44,442 nt of DNA. It comes from JAUVXJ01 sp034430275. GTDB taxonomy: Bacteria > Chloroflexota > Anaerolineae > UBA7937 > B3-Chlor. Every line of letters starts with the position of its first letter. Position 1 is the first letter of the stretch. This document shows, piece by piece, positions 31,117 through 40,095 of this stretch. The notes under the pieces were generated by a model. That model saw nothing but the letters and a program-made list of their open reading frames with translations. It was not told the DNA's origin and did no database searches. A program made the position numbers and the translations under genes. The stretch covers positions 1 to 44,442 of the forward strand of contig DAOUEW010000024.1 in NCBI GenBank assembly GCA_034430275.1. Reading direction: 5' to 3'.

Positions 31117-32558
31117 GAGTTCTGGTCACCAACCCGCCCTGGCCTGGTGAAGGCTACGGGGCGCGTTCCGATGTGCGCTGGCCTCATAAGAGAAAGGACA
31201 AGTACCTGGAGTACCCCATCTACCTCGCCTACATCGTGGCTGTGCTGGAGGAAGCGGGGGTGGAGGTCTGTTTCGTCGATGCGGTGATGGAAGAGATGTC
31301 CATCCCGGATTTCGGTCAGGCGGTGGCCAGGATCAGACCTGATCTGGTGGTCATCGAGTGTTCGACTCCTTCCATCCACCATGATCTGGAGTCGGCCAGG
31401 GCGGCGAAGGAGAATGCCGAAGTAACATTCGTCGCTCTCACAGGGTCGCATCCTACGTTCTTCCACGAACAGATCCTGGCGGAGAACCCATTCGTGGATG
31501 CGGTGTGCCGTGGCGAAGCGGAGATCACGATCAGAGAGCTGGCGCTGAGCCTTGCCGCTGGGGGGGACTTGAGCGGTGTGACCGGGTTGAGCTACAGGGA
31601 AGGGGGCGAGGTCCGCGTCAATGCTCCCAGGCCCTACCTGGAAGACCTGGATGAGCTGCCCTTTCCGGCTCGGCACATCGTGCGACACGAGGGGTACCGG
31701 GCCGCGATCTACTCCGGTGATGCTCCCACGGCGATGATCAGTTCGCGGGGCTGCCCGTATCACTGCGTCTACTGCCTGTGGCCAGACACCCTGTATGGCC
31801 ACAAGTTCAGAGCCAGGAGCGCCGTCAACGTGGTGGACGAGATGGAGCACGTGGTCAGGGACTACGGTGTGGATGAGATCTATTTCGACGACGATTGCCT
31901 GACCATCAGCAAGAAGAGAGTCCTGGAGATGTGTAGACTCCTCCTCGAGCGAGACGTGGACGTGAGCTGGATCGTGCAGGCCCGGGTGGACACCGTGGAT
32001 AGGGAGATGCTGGCCGCCATGAAGGAAGCTGGGTGCCACTACATTCTCTTCGGCGTCGAGTCGGGGTCGCCCAAGATGCTCGAGATCATGAAAAAGCGCA
32101 TCACGCCGGACAGGGCCAGACAGGCCTTCAAGGATTGCCGGGATCTGGGCATCAAGACCCAGGCCTTCTTTCTCTTTGGCGTCCCAGGCGAGACTCGAGA
32201 GACTGTCGAAGAGACGATCGAGTTCGCCAAGGAGATAGGGGCGGACAGCACCCAATTCGCCATCGTCATCCCGCACCCGGGTACGCAGCTCTACCAGACT
32301 TGCGTGGACAACGATTGGCTGGTTTTCGATAGTTGGGAGGACTTCTCCGCGGAGAATTCGCTGATCGAGACAGAGCAGTTGACCCGACAGGACGTAGAGA
32401 GGGCGAGGATCAGGGCCTACAGCCGGTACTATTACAGGCCGGGGTTCGTGATCAAGTCGCTGCTCAGGGTGCGCAGCCTTCAGGACGTCAAACGTCTTCT
32501 GAGGGGCGGAAAGTCAGTTCTGGATCGGATATCCTTCTTCAAACAGCACGTAGGATGA
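31113..32558 (+). CDS. Radical SAM enzyme with B12-binding-type N-domain
   Basis: A 481-residue protein. Residues 1-150 resemble the cobalamin-binding domain of BchE/P-methylase-type radical SAM proteins (VLVTNPPWPGEGYG, AVLEEAGVEVCFVDAV, VDAVCRGEAEITIREL). The radical SAM core follows, with the [4Fe-4S]-binding CPYHCVYC (Cys214, Cys218, Cys221), DEIYFDDDCLTI, HYILFGVESGSPKML and FLFGVPGETRETVEET. The base-off His motif DxHxxG is not obvious, so cobalamin binding is uncertain. Such enzymes methylate or rearrange unreactive carbons. Coupling to a GT4 by a 4-nt overlap suggests a modified sugar or a modified lipid anchor. The reaction is unknown. Confidence 0.88.
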   Translation: MRVLVTNPPWPGEGYGARSDVRWPHKRKDKYLEYPIYLAYIVAVLEEAGVEVCFVDAVMEEMSIPDFGQAVARIRPDLVVIECSTPSIHHDLESARAAKENAEVTFVALTGSHPTFFHEQILAENPFVDAVCRGEAEITIRELALSLAAGGDLSGVTGLSYREGGEVRVNAPRPYLEDLDELPFPARHIVRHEGYRAAIYSGDAPTAMISSRGCPYHCVYCLWPDTLYGHKFRARSAVNVVDEMEHVVRDYGVDEIYFDDDCLTISKKRVLEMCRLLLERDVDVSWIVQARVDTVDREMLAAMKEAGCHYILFGVESGSPKMLEIMKKRITPDRARQAFKDCRDLGIKTQAFFLFGVPGETRETVEETIEFAKEIGADSTQFAIVIPHPGTQLYQTCVDNDWLVFDSWEDFSAENSLIETEQLTRQDVERARIRAYSRYYYRPGFVIKSLLRVRSLQDVKRLLRGGKSVLDRISFFKQHVG

Positions 32559-32613
32559 CGGAAGGGGCGAGTCGAGAGCTTACGTCCTTTCCTCGCCAGG
32601 GATCTGCCACGGA

Positions 32614-33522
32614 ATGCGCCTAGTGCAGGGTAAGAAAGCTGTCCTCTCTCGCGTGGCAGGCGTCGCCATCGTGCTCGTGATCTTCGGTTTTCTGTTCCGC
32701 AGTCTCTATCTCGAGTGGGAGCAGGTCGTCGCCTATGGCTGGGATCTCGATTGGGCGGCTCTGACGCTGGCTTTCGCCTTGATGCTTTCAGCATCTGCCT
32801 TGTATGCCTACCTGTGGAAAGTGATCCTGGACCGGCTGGGCACGCCCTTGAGCTACCGGAAGAGCTATCGTATCTTCTTCATCTCCCAGCTTGGCCGGTA
32901 TATACCGGGAAAAGTGTGGAGCATTCTGGGCCTGGTCTACCTAAGCCAGAAGGAAGGCGTATCCAAGATCATCTCTGGCGCCAGCGTGACCTTGCAGCTA
33001 CTGCTACAGATCGTCTCTGGTGTGATCGTGTTCGCCATGGCTCTGCCTTTCTGGAAGGGTCTCGAATCGTCTGTGGGGCTGCTGGCCCTGATCGTCTGTG
33101 TCCCTGTGGGCCTGGTTCTGCTTCATCCGGCTCTTGTCACACGCGGGGTCAATCTGGCCCTGCGACTGACGGACCAGGCGGAGATGGAGTTGAGCTGGAG
33201 CTACGGCTACCTGCTGGGACAGTTGGCGCTGTGGGTCGGCTTCTGGCTGTGGAACGGCGTGGCCTACCACTTCCTCATCAGATCTCTGGACTCATCGCCT
33301 CTGCCGAACGTGGTCGTACTGGCGGGCGTCTTTTCAATAGCCTGGGTGGCCGGGTTTCTCAGCTTGGTGACGCCTTCCGGCCTGGGCATCATGGAGGGCG
33401 CTCTGGCCTTCCTGTTGAGCTTCTATTTCCCGATGCACGTGGCTACGATTATCGCGCTGTGGACCAGAGTGGCCAGGACTGCGACCGACCTGGCGTGCGC
33501 TGCCATCGCGTGGAGGCTGTGA
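32614..33522 (+). CDS. Flippase-like membrane protein (LPG synthase TM / UPF0104 family)
   Basis: A 302-residue polytopic membrane protein with about eight hydrophobic segments. The family marks are RIFFISQLGRYIPGKVW near residue 90 and GFLSLVTPSGLGIMEGAL near residue 250, shared with the membrane domain of lysylphosphatidylglycerol synthase and with putative polyprenyl-phosphate-sugar flippases. No soluble aminoacyl-transferase domain is attached, so it is not a lysyl-PG synthase. Its place among GT and methyltransferase genes fits lipid-linked sugar translocation. The ribosome-binding site before ATG 32614 is weak. Confidence 0.82.
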   Translation: MRLVQGKKAVLSRVAGVAIVLVIFGFLFRSLYLEWEQVVAYGWDLDWAALTLAFALMLSASALYAYLWKVILDRLGTPLSYRKSYRIFFISQLGRYIPGKVWSILGLVYLSQKEGVSKIISGASVTLQLLLQIVSGVIVFAMALPFWKGLESSVGLLALIVCVPVGLVLLHPALVTRGVNLALRLTDQAEMELSWSYGYLLGQLALWVGFWLWNGVAYHFLIRSLDSSPLPNVVVLAGVFSIAWVAGFLSLVTPSGLGIMEGALAFLLSFYFPMHVATIIALWTRVARTATDLACAAIAWRL

Positions 33523-33556
33523 TGGGCGATGCGTCGAGGTGGAGGTCAGGGAAGGG

Positions 33557-34483
33557 ATGAGTAGCCTGGGCGATACGACACCAACGGGTAACCGATCTAC
33601 AGCAGCACGATGCAATTACTGCGGGTCGCTTGACCGTTGCCCTCTGTTCGACGGCCTCTATTCTGACATCGTGGAATGCCTGTCCTGCGGGCTGATCTTC
33701 AATGCGGTGATGCCCAGCGAGGAGGAGTTGGCCGCCATCTACACTGAGGGGTACTACCAGAGCAAGGATTCCCTCCAGTATGGATACACAGACTACCGGG
33801 CCGACCGCGACAACATTGCCAAGACAGCCAGGAAACGACTCCGAGAGATCGAGAAGCTCAAACCTGGTGGGCACCTTCTGGACGTCGGGTGCGCCTTCGG
33901 TTTCTTCCTGGAGGTGGCCCGCGAGCGCGGGTGGAGCGTCAGCGGTGTGGAGATCTCGGAGTATGCAGCCCGGTACGCGTCACGAGAGCTCCACGTCGAC
34001 GTGGTGAACCACGACGCGGAGTCCTGGACGTACCCTGAGCGATCCTACGACGTGATCACCATGTGGGACCTGATCGAGCACCTGCGGGATCCGGCCGGCA
34101 CGCTGCGCAAGCTGGCCCTTGCTCTGAAGGGTGATGGCATCCTGGTCTTGTCCACTCCCGACGTGGAGAGTCTGCCGGCGAGGCTGATGAAGGAGAGGTG
34201 GTTGGGCTGGCAACTGCGCAACGAGCACCTGCACTACTTCTCACACGCCACCCTGGAGCGGATGTTGAACGCCGCTGGTTTGGAGGTGTTCAAGCGAAGC
34301 CGCGTGGGCAAGCACGTGAACTTCGATCTATTCGTCGATCGTCTCGCTCTTTACGGTAAGTCTGCGGCCTCGATACTCAGGCGGTTGAAGAGGATTCTCC
34401 CGACCCCGTTGAGTTTCTACGTCAACCCGCTGGACATCATCTGCGTATATGCGCGCGTAAGGACAGAGGAGGATGTCTCTTAA
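33557..34483 (+). CDS. Methyltransferase with N-terminal zinc-ribbon
   Basis: A 308-residue class I methyltransferase. The N-terminus has paired cysteines CNYCGS and CLSCGL, a probable zinc site, followed by an insert typical of sugar C- or O-methyltransferases (AAIYTEGYYQ). SAM motif I is LLDVGCAFGFFLEVARERGW, then VSGVEISEYA and VITMWDLIEHLRDP. The frame is open from GTG 33539; ATG 33557 with GGAGG upstream is preferred. The 3' end overlaps the next methyltransferase by 11 nt. The zinc-ribbon layout recalls the NovU/TylCIII sugar methyltransferase group, but this protein is shorter and lacks their C-terminal domain. Confidence 0.83.
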   Translation: MSSLGDTTPTGNRSTAARCNYCGSLDRCPLFDGLYSDIVECLSCGLIFNAVMPSEEELAAIYTEGYYQSKDSLQYGYTDYRADRDNIAKTARKRLREIEKLKPGGHLLDVGCAFGFFLEVARERGWSVSGVEISEYAARYASRELHVDVVNHDAESWTYPERSYDVITMWDLIEHLRDPAGTLRKLALALKGDGILVLSTPDVESLPARLMKERWLGWQLRNEHLHYFSHATLERMLNAAGLEVFKRSRVGKHVNFDLFVDRLALYGKSAASILRRLKRILPTPLSFYVNPLDIICVYARVRTEEDVS

Positions 34484-35270
34484 AAGCCTGTCCATGACCT
34501 ACTCCGCGAGGGTCCGAAACGCCAGAGGGGCCATTGAGAAGGGAGCGAGGGTCCTACACGTCGGTTGTGGCGACGGGTATCTGGATCCGTTCTTGAGCAG
34601 TCGTTTCTCCCTCGTGGTCGGAGTGGATATCAACTACCCTGAGCTGCGCAGCGCGAAGAGAAGCAACGCGAACCAGAGGGTCGAGTACTTGCTCATAGAT
34701 GGCTTCTCCCTACCTTTCGAGTCGGAGAGCTTCGACGAGGTTGTGAGCATCGACGTGCTGGAGCACGCGGAGAACGACGTGGCGCTGGTTGGCGAAATGA
34801 GCAGGGTCCTCAAGCAAGGCGGCCACCTGACGATGACGGTCCCCAACGCGCAGTACCCACTCACCTTCGATCCTATCAACTACCTGCTGGAGGTCTTCGT
34901 AGGGCGGCACCTGCCTCTTGGCATGTGGGGCTTCGGACACCGCAGGTTGTACGAGGTGGAGTCGCTGTGCGACTTGCTCGCGGACGCTGGCGTCGCTGTC
35001 CGTGGCATCACCAGAATGTCATTCTGGTTGGTTGGACTGATCGAGAACGCGTATCTGCTCAACGTCGTGCAACCCCTCACCAAGTCCAGCGCCGGGAACC
35101 TCCCCCTGGGTGTGGATGCTCAGTCGGGGGGAGCGTGGCAGAGGCTGGGGAGCGTCGAGCCGCCCGGGTTCCTGGAGGCGGTGCGGGATGCGGTAATGAG
35201 GCTGGATGGGTCGCTCTTCGGCAAGTCTCGCCGGAGCATCAACTTCATGGTCAGCGCCCAGAAGGGGTAG
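34473..35270 (+). CDS. Class I SAM-dependent methyltransferase
   Basis: A 265-residue methyltransferase of the Methyltransf_11 type. SAM motif I is VLHVGCGDGYLDPFLSSRFS, with VVGVDINYPELRSAK for the adenine/ribose contacts, SFDEVVSIDVLEHAENDVAL for motif IV and VLKQGGHLTMTVPN for motif V. The C-terminal half contains hydrophobic stretches (SFWLVGLIENAYLLNVV) that could associate with membrane. It overlaps the preceding methyltransferase by 11 nt; AGAGGAGG lies at the start codon. The target is probably a glycan or lipid-linked sugar, by context only. Confidence 0.85.
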   Translation: MSLKSLSMTYSARVRNARGAIEKGARVLHVGCGDGYLDPFLSSRFSLVVGVDINYPELRSAKRSNANQRVEYLLIDGFSLPFESESFDEVVSIDVLEHAENDVALVGEMSRVLKQGGHLTMTVPNAQYPLTFDPINYLLEVFVGRHLPLGMWGFGHRRLYEVESLCDLLADAGVAVRGITRMSFWLVGLIENAYLLNVVQPLTKSSAGNLPLGVDAQSGGAWQRLGSVEPPGFLEAVRDAVMRLDGSLFGKSRRSINFMVSAQKG

Positions 35271-35390
35271 ACGAGGTGTTCACCATCGGCCAGTCGCTCG
35301 AAAGGCTGTTGCACGTTTCCCACGGCGGTGGCTCTGCGAGCACGTTCCCTGGAGGCACGCGGGCTTCTTCTCTGTACGCGGGGGATCGGG

Positions 35391-37550
35391 GTGAGTAGCC
35401 CTACGCTGCGGCGATTGAGCGCCACTGTGGGGCGCTGCTGTGGGTTGGGCACGGAGGGTTTGAACGCACGGATCCTGATCACCGTGCTGATTCTCTATGG
35501 CCTGCTGACCGTGGTATTCACCTCTCCCGTGGCCTTTCACCTTCTCACTCAGCCAGGCGGCAGCACCGACGTGTACGAGTACATGTGGGAGCTGTGGTGG
35601 GCGAAGCGGTCGCTGATCGATCTCCAGAGCAGCCCGACCAACGTCACTGCCCTGTACCACCCCTACGGCGCTCAGCATCCGATCCTTCTGCTCGATGCCT
35701 ACCTCATGTCGACTTCTCTTCCGGTGGTCTTGCTGTTGAGCCCTGCTGCGGCGATCAATCTACACCTGCTGTCGAGCTACGTGTTGACTGGTTTCACTAC
35801 CTACTTGCTGTGCTACTCCCTTACCCGTCGCCACTGGGCCGCCTTCGTCGGAGGAGCAGTGTTCGCCTTCTCGCCATTCAGGTCTGATCGAGCGGCCCAC
35901 GGGGTGATCAGCATGGCTTTGACCTACTGGTTGCCGCTGTACGCCCTTTTTCTCCTGCGTCTTCTCCGCAAACCCAGCTACAGGAACGCCTCGTTCTGCG
36001 GTGTCTGTCTGGGCTTCTCCACCCTCTCCAGCTTCTTGCACCTGGCGCATTTCGTGGTCCCCTTGACGCTCGTGGTCCTGGCCTACCAGTTCTTCGCAGA
36101 CCGTGGGTCTCTGTGTAACGTGAGGTTCTTGAGGGGGATAATCTTGGCCGGAGGGCTGGCTGGCCTGATGGTGCTACCCTTCTATCTGCCACTACTGAGG
36201 GCCAGGATAGGAGGGGAGCTGGATTACTTCTCCAGGTTTGGGGTGCTGGGTCATTCTGCGGCCCTCTTGAGTTTCGTTCTGCCGCCCGCCTTTCACGCCG
36301 TGCTCAGGCAGTTCGCGTCGGTGGCGGGATGGGTGCAGGAGCTGCTCCCTGGTAGGTACTACGTCGTCTACCTCGGCGTGGTAACGCTCGCGCTGGCCCT
36401 GACCGGGCTGTTGATCAAGCGGGCGAGGTTGTGGGCGGCGGTGGCCCTGGTCAGCGGCGTGCTGGCCCTGGGACCACTACTCCACGTGACCGGTGAGTTG
36501 CTGGAAGTCACCGTGGCGGACCGGACCGGGTTCGTGCTGATGCCCGGAGCCTTGCTCACCAATCTGCCCTTCTACGAGTGGGCGCGCGGCCCGGCGCGCT
36601 TTGCAGAACTGACCATCTTCTCGGTGGCTCTCATGGCCAGCTATGGGGTGGTGGAGCTCTGCGCACGCATACGTCGCCCAGGTGCGGAGATGGCGGCCAT
36701 GGGAGGTTTGCTGGCTCTGCTTCTTCTGGACTATGCTCTTTTTGTGCCCTTTCCCATTCAGTCTCTGCGGGTCCCAGACTTCTATGCGATCGTGCAGGCA
36801 GATGAAGGGGGGTACGGCATCCTGGACGTGGGCACTGAGAGGTTCAATCACGAGGGCATGTACTACCAGACTACACACCAGCATCCCATCGCCAGGGGCT
36901 TCATCTACCGCTATCCGTCGGACAGTGAGTATTATGAGAAGTACTTCGAGCAGCTTCTTGGTCCCGACACCGACATTGTCAATGCTGGTGCACTCGCCGA
37001 CGCACTGAATGGTCTTGACGTGGGGCTGGTCGTGCTGCACAAGCTGTCGGAGGACACCGTCGAGGAGATGAGGCCCTATCTGGTTCAGGAGTTCGGCGAG
37101 CCTACGTACGAGGACGACCAGATCGCTGCTTTCGCTGTGCCGGCCGTCGGTGCTCAGCGATCGCCACTTCTTCTGCTGGGCGAACAGTGGCATCCTTTGG
37201 AGTCCATCGACGGCGTTCCTTCCCGCTGGATGGTGAACGATGCAGTACTCTATGTCAGGGCGGAGGAAGAGGGGCGGTACCAGCTTCTGTTGACCGTCCA
37301 TCCTTTCGAAGGTTCCCGTTACCTGCAGATCTTCGTTGACGACGACCTCCTGGGGGAGTATCAGGTGGGAGGCTTGCAGAGATACGTCACGGAACCCTTC
37401 ACGCTGGAGAGCGGCGAGTGGACACCCTTACGGTTCCACGTGCCCGAGGGGTGCCAGGTGCCCAGTGAGATCGGGGACGGTGAGGACGATAGGTGCTTGA
37501 GCATGTTGTTCCAGGCGGTCGAGGTGCTCCCGGCGGGACCAGAGACGTAG
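35391..37550 (+). CDS. Polytopic membrane protein, GT-C-like, with C-terminal beta domain
   Basis: About 719 residues. The first membrane helix (ILITVLILYGLLTVVFTSPV) is followed by an outside loop with STDVYEYMWELWWAK, which has acidic residues where GT-C enzymes hold catalytic Asp. About ten more membrane segments follow, then a soluble C-terminal region with YVRAEEEGRYQLLLTVHPF and IFVDDDLLGEYQVGG that looks like a beta-sandwich. Function is probably transfer of a polyprenyl-linked sugar outside the membrane, but no exact family is certain. The open frame reaches 35328; GTG 35391 follows a G-rich site, and TTG 35460 is an alternative closer to the first helix. Confidence 0.7.
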   Translation: MSSPTLRRLSATVGRCCGLGTEGLNARILITVLILYGLLTVVFTSPVAFHLLTQPGGSTDVYEYMWELWWAKRSLIDLQSSPTNVTALYHPYGAQHPILLLDAYLMSTSLPVVLLLSPAAAINLHLLSSYVLTGFTTYLLCYSLTRRHWAAFVGGAVFAFSPFRSDRAAHGVISMALTYWLPLYALFLLRLLRKPSYRNASFCGVCLGFSTLSSFLHLAHFVVPLTLVVLAYQFFADRGSLCNVRFLRGIILAGGLAGLMVLPFYLPLLRARIGGELDYFSRFGVLGHSAALLSFVLPPAFHAVLRQFASVAGWVQELLPGRYYVVYLGVVTLALALTGLLIKRARLWAAVALVSGVLALGPLLHVTGELLEVTVADRTGFVLMPGALLTNLPFYEWARGPARFAELTIFSVALMASYGVVELCARIRRPGAEMAAMGGLLALLLLDYALFVPFPIQSLRVPDFYAIVQADEGGYGILDVGTERFNHEGMYYQTTHQHPIARGFIYRYPSDSEYYEKYFEQLLGPDTDIVNAGALADALNGLDVGLVVLHKLSEDTVEEMRPYLVQEFGEPTYEDDQIAAFAVPAVGAQRSPLLLLGEQWHPLESIDGVPSRWMVNDAVLYVRAEEEGRYQLLLTVHPFEGSRYLQIFVDDDLLGEYQVGGLQRYVTEPFTLESGEWTPLRFHVPEGCQVPSEIGDGEDDRCLSMLFQAVEVLPAGPET

Positions 37551-37553
37551 CTG

Positions 37554-40085
37554 ATGGCCAGTGAGAGCGTGGAGACGGCCAGTGGCTGCAACGGTCCGGG
37601 CACCGGGCGGGCAACAGCCGAGAGGGGATCTGATCACCAATTGGTGCTCCTGGCTGTACTGGCATTGTTGGTGGCGGCCGGTCTCTATCTGAGGCTTCAG
37701 TATCTGCTCACCACCAGTCCGTACATAGACGAGTACACCACCATGTGGGTGGCACTCAGGACTTTGGCGCATGGCTATCCGGTCTTCTCTACCGGCGCGA
37801 TCTATTCCCAGGGGCTGTTGATCACGTACCTGGATGCGCTCTTCTTCTGGCTTTGCGGGTTCAGCGAGGAGGTAGCCAGAGCTCCGAGCCTGATCATCAG
37901 CGTGTGCACGATACCCTGCCTCTATCTGGTGGGCAAGCGCATGTTCTCATCCCACCAGGGTTTGATCGCTGCTGCCATGCTCGCCTTCGCACCGCAGGCT
38001 GTGGTCTGGGGAGGCCGGGCCAGGAACTACGCCCTGATACAGTTCATCGTGCTCTGGGCGACGTTCCTCTTCTATCGATGGGCCATCGTTGGGAGTCGAG
38101 GCAGGTATGGGTGGCTCTTCGCCCTCACGTTCGTGGCCGCAGTGTACACGCATAGCGTGGCCATGCTTCTGTACCCTATCTTTCTCTTGTGCGCGTTTCT
38201 CCGCCAGGGTTGGCGATGGTTCCTCAAGAGAGACGTGATTCTGCCCAACGTCCTGATCGTCCTAGGAACGGTGCACAGTCTGTATCTCTATCGCCGCCTG
38301 CGACCCCCAGGTTGGGGAGAGGTGGGTGAGGGGCGACTGGAGGTTGGAGTCTCTTTCAATCTCTTGGGGGCGATCGAGAGATACAAGCCCTTCTTCCTGG
38401 GGTTGGAGGATCTGCCCTTCTTTGCCCTGATCACGCTTCTCTGTGCTCTGGGGGTGCTTCTGCTGTTGTGGAAAGCGGCCAGGCGGAGAGGGTTCAGGAC
38501 GCTCCTCTCTCCTTCCCAGCAGGACGCGCCGCTCGCCTTTCTGGGGCTCGTGCTCCTACTGGTGGTGCTGGGGATGTTCTTCGTGGTCAACGAGCGGCGC
38601 TGGAGTCCTCGCTACTTCTTCCTGGAAGCTCCCATCTTCTATCTGGTAGCCATCAATGTGTTGTCACGAGGGGTCGCGTACGGAGAGAGGTGGTGGGGAG
38701 ACCATGGCCGACTGCCCTCTTTGAGCGTGAGCGGTTGGCGCCCACGAGCAAAGACGCTGGCAACGGTGCTCGCGGTCGCACTCATCGGTCTGGTCTCCTG
38801 GCGGCCGGCGACAGCGCTTGTGGCCAAGGGAGAGTATGGGTATGACAAGGCTTTCCGGTACGTCCGAGACAACGAGCAGCCTGACGACGCCGTGATGACC
38901 TTCGCCATCTCACCATGCGCCCTCTATCTGGGCGAGGATGGATGCGACTACGTGGCTATCGAGAAGGATTTCCACAGCTATGCCACCCAAAGGGATGGAA
39001 CGTGGATCGAGGCCTGGGCTGGCATTCCTATTCTCTTCACTGACGAGGACTTGACCGAGGTGATCGAGACCAGCCCACGAACTTGGTTTGTGGTGGACGA
39101 GTCGCGGTTCAGAACGAGATACACTGAGGAGTTCATCCAGTACGTCTGGGATAGGATGGAGTTGGTGGCCAAGGAGGGCGGGGTGTTCGTGTTCCTGGCT
39201 GAGAGCCCTGCGCCTCCCGCGTTGCCTGTTCAACGTTCTCTGGACTATAATCTCGGTGATCAGGTGGCCCTCCTGAGCTGCGGCTTGAGCGAGGCGACTC
39301 TGGAGCCAGGAGATGTGTTGAGTCTGTCGCTCCGCTACCAGGGGTTGACCCACATCCTGCATAGCTACAGTGTCTTCGTTCACCTGGTGGATGCAGACGG
39401 CAGGATGTGGGCGCAGCACGACGGAGCACCGCTGAACGGGCTGCATCCGACGACCCACTGGGTGGAGGGTGAGATTGTCACGGATGTGCGGGAGCTAGCG
39501 CTTCCCCAGGACATGCCCGAGGGCAGGTATCGGTTGCAGATGGGCATGTACCTGCCCGAGACGATGGAGCATCTTCCTGTCCTGGGACCGGAGGGCGAGC
39601 CTCTGGGAGAGGCGGCCATCCTGGACTACGTGAAGGTGGAGCGCGGATCTCCTGCGCTTTCCGTCCCGCAGCACGAGGTCTCGTACAGCTTCGGAAGCCT
39701 GGTGACCCTGTGGGGGTACGACCTGACGGTGGCCAGCGCGGAGCCTGGAGACACGGTACGTGTCGTGCTGTACTGGAGAGCCGACCAGGAAATGGCGGAG
39801 GACTACACCGTCTTTGTCCACCTGGTGGACGAGCAAGGAGCGATCTGGGGTCAGCAAGACCATGAGCCCGAGAACGGCTTCTATCACACGTCGTTCTGGG
39901 ACGTCGGAGAGATGCTAGCGGACGAGTACGAGTTCATCATCGAAGAAGAGACGCCGCGAGGGGACTACCAGGTCGAGGTAGGTATGTACGTTCTGGCCAC
40001 AGGGGAGCGCCTGGCGGTGATGGGAGAAAACGGACAGACTGTGGACGACAGCGTGGCGCTCGGTTCGATTGAGGTAGCGCGGTAG
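37554..40085 (+). CDS. GT39-family (PMT/ArnT-like) glycosyltransferase with two C-terminal beta repeats
   Basis: An 843-residue membrane protein. After a first helix (VLLAVLALLVAAGLYLRLQY) the first outside loop holds SPYIDEYTTMW, the acidic pair typical of GT39 enzymes that use polyprenyl-phosphate sugars. Roughly ten membrane segments run to residue 430. The C-terminal 285 residues contain two copies of a beta-sandwich domain, about 558-700 and 702-843, each with a YxVFVHLVD line, a WxQxD line and a GRYRLQMGMY or GDYQVEVGMY line. It starts three bases after the preceding gene. The neighbouring DPM1-like gene could make its polyprenyl-phosphate sugar donor. Confidence 0.85.
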   Translation: MASESVETASGCNGPGTGRATAERGSDHQLVLLAVLALLVAAGLYLRLQYLLTTSPYIDEYTTMWVALRTLAHGYPVFSTGAIYSQGLLITYLDALFFWLCGFSEEVARAPSLIISVCTIPCLYLVGKRMFSSHQGLIAAAMLAFAPQAVVWGGRARNYALIQFIVLWATFLFYRWAIVGSRGRYGWLFALTFVAAVYTHSVAMLLYPIFLLCAFLRQGWRWFLKRDVILPNVLIVLGTVHSLYLYRRLRPPGWGEVGEGRLEVGVSFNLLGAIERYKPFFLGLEDLPFFALITLLCALGVLLLLWKAARRRGFRTLLSPSQQDAPLAFLGLVLLLVVLGMFFVVNERRWSPRYFFLEAPIFYLVAINVLSRGVAYGERWWGDHGRLPSLSVSGWRPRAKTLATVLAVALIGLVSWRPATALVAKGEYGYDKAFRYVRDNEQPDDAVMTFAISPCALYLGEDGCDYVAIEKDFHSYATQRDGTWIEAWAGIPILFTDEDLTEVIETSPRTWFVVDESRFRTRYTEEFIQYVWDRMELVAKEGGVFVFLAESPAPPALPVQRSLDYNLGDQVALLSCGLSEATLEPGDVLSLSLRYQGLTHILHSYSVFVHLVDADGRMWAQHDGAPLNGLHPTTHWVEGEIVTDVRELALPQDMPEGRYRLQMGMYLPETMEHLPVLGPEGEPLGEAAILDYVKVERGSPALSVPQHEVSYSFGSLVTLWGYDLTVASAEPGDTVRVVLYWRADQEMAEDYTVFVHLVDEQGAIWGQQDHEPENGFYHTSFWDVGEMLADEYEFIIEEETPRGDYQVEVGMYVLATGERLAVMGENGQTVDDSVALGSIEVAR

Positions 40086-40095
40086 GGATACTCGT

